DNA of 64,000 nt from Maridesulfovibrio sp050916235 (GTDB lineage Bacteria > Desulfobacterota > Desulfovibrionia > Desulfovibrionales > Desulfovibrionaceae), in the NCBI RefSeq assembly GCF_050916235.1, contig NZ_CP104854.1, forward strand, positions 4,092,001 through 4,156,000. The letters are read 5' to 3'. The translations under genes and the position numbers were made by a program. Every line of letters starts with the position of its first letter. Position 1 is the first letter of the stretch. Below, piece after piece: positions 60,486-64,000 of this stretch. Below the pieces are notes generated by a model. That model searched no databases, was not told the origin of the DNA, and worked only from the letters and a program-made list of their open reading frames with translations.

Positions 60486-60903
60486 AAAATTTACATCAAA
60501 GCTACCAATCGTGATCATTGCTGTTCTTTTTGCCGTATGTCCGGCCTGCGCAAAAAAACCTGCCCTCTACCCCAATGAACACTACAAGGAAGTTGGTGAG
60601 GCCACAGCTTCAGCAGACATAAAAGCCTGCCTTGATTTGGCAGAACAAAGCGTCGGCAAACAATCCCGAGGTAAAACCGCAGTGAAAACAGGTGCCAAAG
60701 GAGGAATTATCGGCGGTGTAATCGGTTTGGGGATAGGTATAGTAACTGGAAGCCCCGGCTCCTCTGCTCTTGCCGGTGCTGTTGGCGGGGCAGCAGGAGG
60801 CGCTGCAGGTGGAGCTATGAGCGACAACGAAGATTCAGTTTACAAAAACTTTGTAGAACGTTGTTTACGGGAAAAAGGCTATGAACCAATTGGTTGGCGG
60901 TAG
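60478..60903 (+). CDS. Exported glycine-zipper protein
   Basis: A 141-residue exported protein. The N-terminal signal (KLPIVIIAVLFAVCPACA) ends near a Cys at residue ~24, so it may be a lipoprotein. Residues ~70-115 are a Gly/Ala zipper (GAKGGIIGGVIGLGIGIV, GAVGGAAGGAAGG) like those of outer-membrane glycine-zipper proteins that can pack or insert in membranes. It overlaps the end of the kinase gene by 8 bases, so it is co-translated with it, which suggests a functional link to the sensor. Confidence 0.82.
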   Translation: MIKKFTSKLPIVIIAVLFAVCPACAKKPALYPNEHYKEVGEATASADIKACLDLAEQSVGKQSRGKTAVKTGAKGGIIGGVIGLGIGIVTGSPGSSALAGAVGGAAGGAAGGAMSDNEDSVYKNFVERCLREKGYEPIGWR

Positions 60904-60912
60904 AATCTTGAA

Positions 60913-61692
60913 CTAAAAGACTTTATCCGCAGGAATATACTTTGCGATTATCTCGTTGTAACTTCCATCCTCTATCATCCTTTCCAGCTCCTTGTTCACA
61001 CTGTTGAATGCAGGTGTTTTTTTCTTTCTTGAAAAAGCAAGGTAGGTATTAGATTCAGAGAATATCACAGGCAGCCCTGTTTCCGGAGACAAAATTGGTT
61101 CAACCTGATCCATCAGCCTGTTGTCGCTCAAAAACTTCATAACTGGGTAATAATCTGCCAACAAAAAATCTATTCTGCCCAGCAACAGCTTTTTGACATT
61201 CAGATCGATATTGGGAACTTCTTCAACTCTCCTGAAAATGCCACGGTCAAAGGCATCCTGAATACGTTGGCCATAGAAGAAGCCTCGCCCGACTCCGACA
61301 ACATATTTGTCTGCTCCTTTTAAATCATAACCAAGGTAAGATTTAGATCCTGTTTTGCGTAAGGCAATAATTTTCTCTGTGATTAAAATGTTATTTGGGT
61401 ATCTCATAAATTTGTTTCGCTGCTCAGTATAGCCTGCGTTAAAAATTGCATCAGCAGACCCTTTCTCAACCATCGCCAGAGCTCTTTTCCATGGGACAAT
61501 CAGAACAGTGGATTCGTAACCGGCCCTGCGAGCCGCTTCGGTTACTATATCGGCAAGAAAGCCTGTCACTTTGCCATCCTCAAAGTATGCTTGAGGTGTA
61601 TTGTCGAGAGTGACGAAAACCAACTCATCAGCCATGCACAAAGAGATAGACAGGCAGTTGAAGATCAATATGAAGATCGCAGTTCTGAACAC
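60913..61692 (-). CDS. Extracellular solute-binding protein, family 3
   Basis: A 259-residue periplasmic binding protein with signal peptide (to about residue 21). The core matches family 3 (amino-acid type): QAYFEDGKVTGFLADIVTEAARRAGYE, VPWKRALAMVEKGSADAIFNAGYTEQR, and LERMIEDGSYNEIIAKYIP at the end. No permease or ATPase lies nearby, so it may act as a sensor ligand-binder or an orphan. GGGAGG precedes the ATG. It converges with the glycine-zipper gene. Confidence 0.87.
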   Translation of the reverse strand: MFRTAIFILIFNCLSISLCMADELVFVTLDNTPQAYFEDGKVTGFLADIVTEAARRAGYESTVLIVPWKRALAMVEKGSADAIFNAGYTEQRNKFMRYPNNILITEKIIALRKTGSKSYLGYDLKGADKYVVGVGRGFFYGQRIQDAFDRGIFRRVEEVPNIDLNVKKLLLGRIDFLLADYYPVMKFLSDNRLMDQVEPILSPETGLPVIFSESNTYLAFSRKKKTPAFNSVNKELERMIEDGSYNEIIAKYIPADKVF

Positions 61693-61953
61693 ATTGCCTC
61701 CCGGTGTTGAAATTTAACGCTAACACCAATGAACAAAAGAACCAAATGAAAACCCATGCGGAACGGTCAGGTACAGCCGGAGTTTAACTTAATTCGTCAG
61801 GAAGCGATTCTCAAGAGAGAGCTGTCTGAATGCTAATCGAGCTATTAAAATTAAAAAATAATAATGTAAAATATTGCATAAAAACGTATTAAGTTTATTA
61901 GAGCAAAGCCGATCTATAGTGGTATAAACATTACGAAATGCCAGACGGTAACT

Positions 61954-63294
61954 ATGAAAAAAAAAATTGTAGCACTAGCAGTTGTATTGGTTTTGATCCC
62001 CTCTATTTCCTTAGGATGGCAGGGAAAAATCGTTGCTGTCGAAAAAGCGGATACCTTCGTAGTTCTCAAGGATGGGCAGACTCCTGTAAAAGTCAAACTG
62101 GCCGGAGTTCGTCCATCCATGGGTATTTCACAGGAGAAGGCTATTCTGGACAGCAGCAATATCGTGCTGATGAAAGACGTTGACGTTCGTGAACTCAGCA
62201 AATCCGGAGATGACATAGTCGGTGATATTACTATAAACGGTAAGTCGCTGGTCAAAGATCTGATAGATGCCGGTGCAGTTGAAAGTATCAACGCTCCCGC
62301 ACCTGAACCTGCAGCTCCAATAGAATTGCCCACTTCAACAAATAAAGATATCGCAGAGAAGGACGCCTCATCGGAAGAGATCATCGCAGAATTGAATGCG
62401 AGGTCCTCACAGCCTGAGCCACAACCAATCCAGCAGCATAAACCGACTCCTCCCGTTACTAAGCCCACGGGACAACGCCCTACTTCAAAAGTTCACTATA
62501 TACAGGTTCAAAAACCTCAAACACTTGGACTTTGGCCTGCACGTCCGGCAGCAGTTGTCAGTTCTGTTCCGGCGCAAACAGACACCTCACAAGCAGTTAC
62601 TTCTGCGGCATCTTCCTCTCCATCTTTAGCTGGAACCCAACAGGATGGGGAAAAACCCAAAATGATGGAACCCGGAGACATAGCCAAGAAGGACTATGAA
62701 CTTGCTGTGCAGGTTAACAGGGAAACCAGACGCACTAAAAATACCGGTTTTATGGTTCCCAAGAAAAAGTCCGAAACCTTCGCAGGAGCATCCTTCGGAA
62801 CACAGCTAAAGAGCAAACCGTCCAGCACGGTTCCGTATTCAACATTCGGGGGCATGGGAGGAGCAAGTGTACGTCACTTTTACCCATCAGGATTTGGTGT
62901 TGGCGGCGATTTTACCATGAGCCGCAGTTCAGGAAAGTCCGGTACAGTTGGAGGCAGCAACTCGACAAACGGCACAGCCTACGACTACAAGTCAAAGAGC
63001 TTTGACACATATACAGCAACTGCCGCCCTTCTCTACCGTTTCTATACAGATCCTGTCTGGACCCCGTATGTAGCCTTGCATGGCGGTTACTCCTTTTTCT
63101 CCTACCCGAATACTCTTTTCAGCCTATCAGACGGAGCTCCTGTGGTTGGTGGCGGAGCCGGTGTTCTGTACGAATTTGACTCCGGGTTCACAATCGGAAC
63201 AGACGTCCGTTATCTAAAAACACTAGGGACCAAATCACATGATCCGGACGGATTCTTAGATACCACGCTCAACCTTGGATACACATTTAATTAA
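61954..63294 (+). CDS. Exported SNase-like domain fused to an outer-membrane beta-barrel
   Basis: A 446-residue protein. A signal peptide (KKIVALAVVLVLIPSISLG) leads to residues ~22-105 that resemble the staphylococcal-nuclease OB fold (GKIVAVEKADTFVVLKDGQTPVKVKLAGV). Catalytic Arg/Glu residues of active SNases are not clear. A Pro/Gln/Ser/Thr-rich linker follows (~110-260), then a C-terminal region with alternating, Gly/aromatic-rich strands (HFYPSGFGVGGDFTMSRS, YTATAALLYRFYTDPVWTPYVALHGGYSFFSY, GVLYEFDSGFTIGTDVRYL, LNLGYTFN) typical of a small porin-like barrel. The combination is unusual. Weak ribosome-binding site; own terminator. Confidence 0.75.
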   Translation: MKKKIVALAVVLVLIPSISLGWQGKIVAVEKADTFVVLKDGQTPVKVKLAGVRPSMGISQEKAILDSSNIVLMKDVDVRELSKSGDDIVGDITINGKSLVKDLIDAGAVESINAPAPEPAAPIELPTSTNKDIAEKDASSEEIIAELNARSSQPEPQPIQQHKPTPPVTKPTGQRPTSKVHYIQVQKPQTLGLWPARPAAVVSSVPAQTDTSQAVTSAASSSPSLAGTQQDGEKPKMMEPGDIAKKDYELAVQVNRETRRTKNTGFMVPKKKSETFAGASFGTQLKSKPSSTVPYSTFGGMGGASVRHFYPSGFGVGGDFTMSRSSGKSGTVGGSNSTNGTAYDYKSKSFDTYTATAALLYRFYTDPVWTPYVALHGGYSFFSYPNTLFSLSDGAPVVGGGAGVLYEFDSGFTIGTDVRYLKTLGTKSHDPDGFLDTTLNLGYTFN

Positions 63295-63317
63295 CAATCA
63301 TACACGTTGTCTTAACT

Positions 63318-63343
63318 AGGCCGGTTTACCGGCCTTTTTTATT
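63318..63343 (+). terminator. Terminator after the barrel-protein gene
   Basis: AGGCCGG / CCGGCCT stem, 4-base loop, then TTTTTT. Confidence 0.88.
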
Positions 63344-63369
63344 GACTCTACTTTATTTGGGCCAAGTTA

Positions 63370-63398
63370 TTGACTTGATACACCGCCTGCGGTACTAC
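63370..63398 (+). promoter_or_regulatory. Promoter of the NikL-like gene with operator-like palindrome
   Basis: TTGACT (63370-63375), 17-base spacer, TACTAC (63393-63398). Between them lies ACCGC-CT-GCGGT (63382-63393), a 12-base inverted repeat well placed for a repressor. It does not match the known NikR spacing. Confidence 0.45.
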
Positions 63399-63466
63399 GA
63401 ATTCACAAGAGGTGTTACCGAAGGAAGAATAGATTTTTATTAATCAACAAAAAAGGTGTTCAAAAA

Positions 63467-64000
63467 TTGAAAATACAATCCTTCAAGCTACGTTGTTTTC
63501 TATTTTCTACTCTAATAGCCACGTTAATGTTTACCTGCGGTACTGCCTTCGCGCACAGGGTCAGCGTATTTGCCTATCCAGAGGGAGATAAAATTTTTAC
63601 GGAAAGTTATTTCAGCAAAAACAAGAGAGTTCATCAGGGAAAAGTCGAAATTTTCAATACCGCGGATGGAAAGCTCGTTTTGACAGGAACAACCGACGAT
63701 GATGGTAACTTCAATTTTGACATCCCGGAAGAAATAAAAAAAAGCAAGAGCGGAATGCTTATAGTCCTGCATGCTTCTGAAGGACACCGCGGAGAATGGA
63801 CTCTGCAGGCAGAAGAACTCTTTCCGGGGACAACAGAAGCCGCAGATGAAGTAAAAGCAGAGATAGAATCAACTCCGCAAGCACCTTCCAGCACACCTGT
63901 TCCATCAGCCGACATGGCAGCTCTGAACAAACGTCTGGATGACCTCAATAATAAAGTGGATGCGGTCAAGCGGATGCTAATCTCTCAACAGGAAAAAGGA
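63467..64000 (+). CDS. NikL/CbiL-like exported protein of a nickel/cobalt transport system, partial
   Basis: The first 178 residues are visible; the rest lies past the window edge. A signal peptide ends in GTAFA, then HRVSVFAYPEGDKIFTESYF, GKVEIFNTADGKLVLTGTTDDDGNFNFDIPEE and VLHASEGHRGEWTL, the pattern of NikL-type accessory proteins found beside NikMN/CbiM energy-coupling nickel transporters. A Pro/Ser linker and a coiled coil (LNKRLDDLNNKVDAVKRML) follow. The start is TTG (63467) behind AAGGTG; the first ATG would cut off most of the signal peptide. A nickel system would feed the hydrogenase encoded in this window. Confidence 0.78.
   Translation, partial: MKIQSFKLRCFLFSTLIATLMFTCGTAFAHRVSVFAYPEGDKIFTESYFSKNKRVHQGKVEIFNTADGKLVLTGTTDDDGNFNFDIPEEIKKSKSGMLIVLHASEGHRGEWTLQAEELFPGTTEAADEVKAEIESTPQAPSSTPVPSADMAALNKRLDDLNNKVDAVKRMLISQQEKG

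Noticed and set aside
63377..63418. NikR operator from GATACAC and GTGTTAC
   Set aside because: Orientation and the 28-base spacing do not fit the known inverted half-site arrangement.
1..64000. CRISPR arrays, insertion sequences, prophage or integrase genes
   Set aside because: I found no regularly spaced direct repeats, transposase motifs or phage genes on reading the window.

Overview
The window looks like chromosomal DNA of a sulfate-reducing deltaproteobacterium of the Desulfovibrio/Maridesulfovibrio group. The evidence is a [NiFeSe] hydrogenase with an in-frame UGA (selenocysteine) codon, a two-gene SufCB-type Fe-S system, a PaaK-type ligase followed by a tandem-ACT protein, and the general gene style. 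The taxon is inferred; no rRNA lies in the window. I see no phage, insertion sequence, integrase or CRISPR array.

Layout. 1-11.5 kb is mostly a minus-strand housekeeping run: the start of an EF-G gene, a HisD-like orphan, trxA-trxB-bamD, fbp-tsaD, a lipoprotein, ftsB-TPR, pgsA, an Mrp/NBP35 ATPase, a DUF368/PopT protein and pcm. 11.7-17.4 kb holds a CBS protein, the hydrogenase maturation protease, the selenoprotein hydrogenase (hysB-hysA) and an M23 peptidase. 17.5-24.3 kb is more accessory: a metallophosphoesterase, a TetR regulator with a palindrome over its own promoter, an apparently non-coding transcription unit of about 380 nt with its own promoter and terminator (19529-19909), a second palindrome before a universal stress protein, a DHH phosphoesterase, umuDC and a TPR lipoprotein. 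24.6-28.4 kb carries a divergent biotin carboxylase and a fused AccA-AccD carboxyltransferase. 28.4-39.3 kb has an NhaC-type antiporter, purT, a UbiX-like protein, a UPF0173 hydrolase, sufC-sufB, an Smr protein, a WecG-like/STAS fusion and rsfS-gpmI-zinc ribbon.

39.6-45.1 kb: a paaK-ACT operon behind a leader with attenuator-like alternative pairings, a PAS-GGEEF-hemerythrin diguanylate cyclase, rtcB and an Hpt protein. 45.1-56.7 kb: kup, dapB, a divergent NAD-dependent DNA ligase, a potassium channel, uvrB, lptG/lptF and small proteins. 56.8-64 kb: uppP, two tandem tRNA-Met(CAU) genes in duplicated units, an SBP-PAS-histidine kinase, a glycine-zipper protein, an amino-acid-type binding protein, an SNase-like/beta-barrel outer-membrane protein and the start of a NikL-like nickel-uptake gene.

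Functional threads. Hydrogen metabolism (hysB, hysA, hysD) fits with nickel uptake at the right edge. Envelope building recurs: BamD, LptF/G, two undecaprenyl-phosphate recycling proteins (DUF368/PopT and UppP), FtsB and M23. Second-messenger and phosphorelay sensing is represented by the DGC-hemerythrin protein, the Hpt protein and the SBP-kinase. The most novel-looking items are the orphan structured RNA, the paaK leader, the WecG-STAS and SNase-barrel fusions, and the divergent ACC and LigA proteins.
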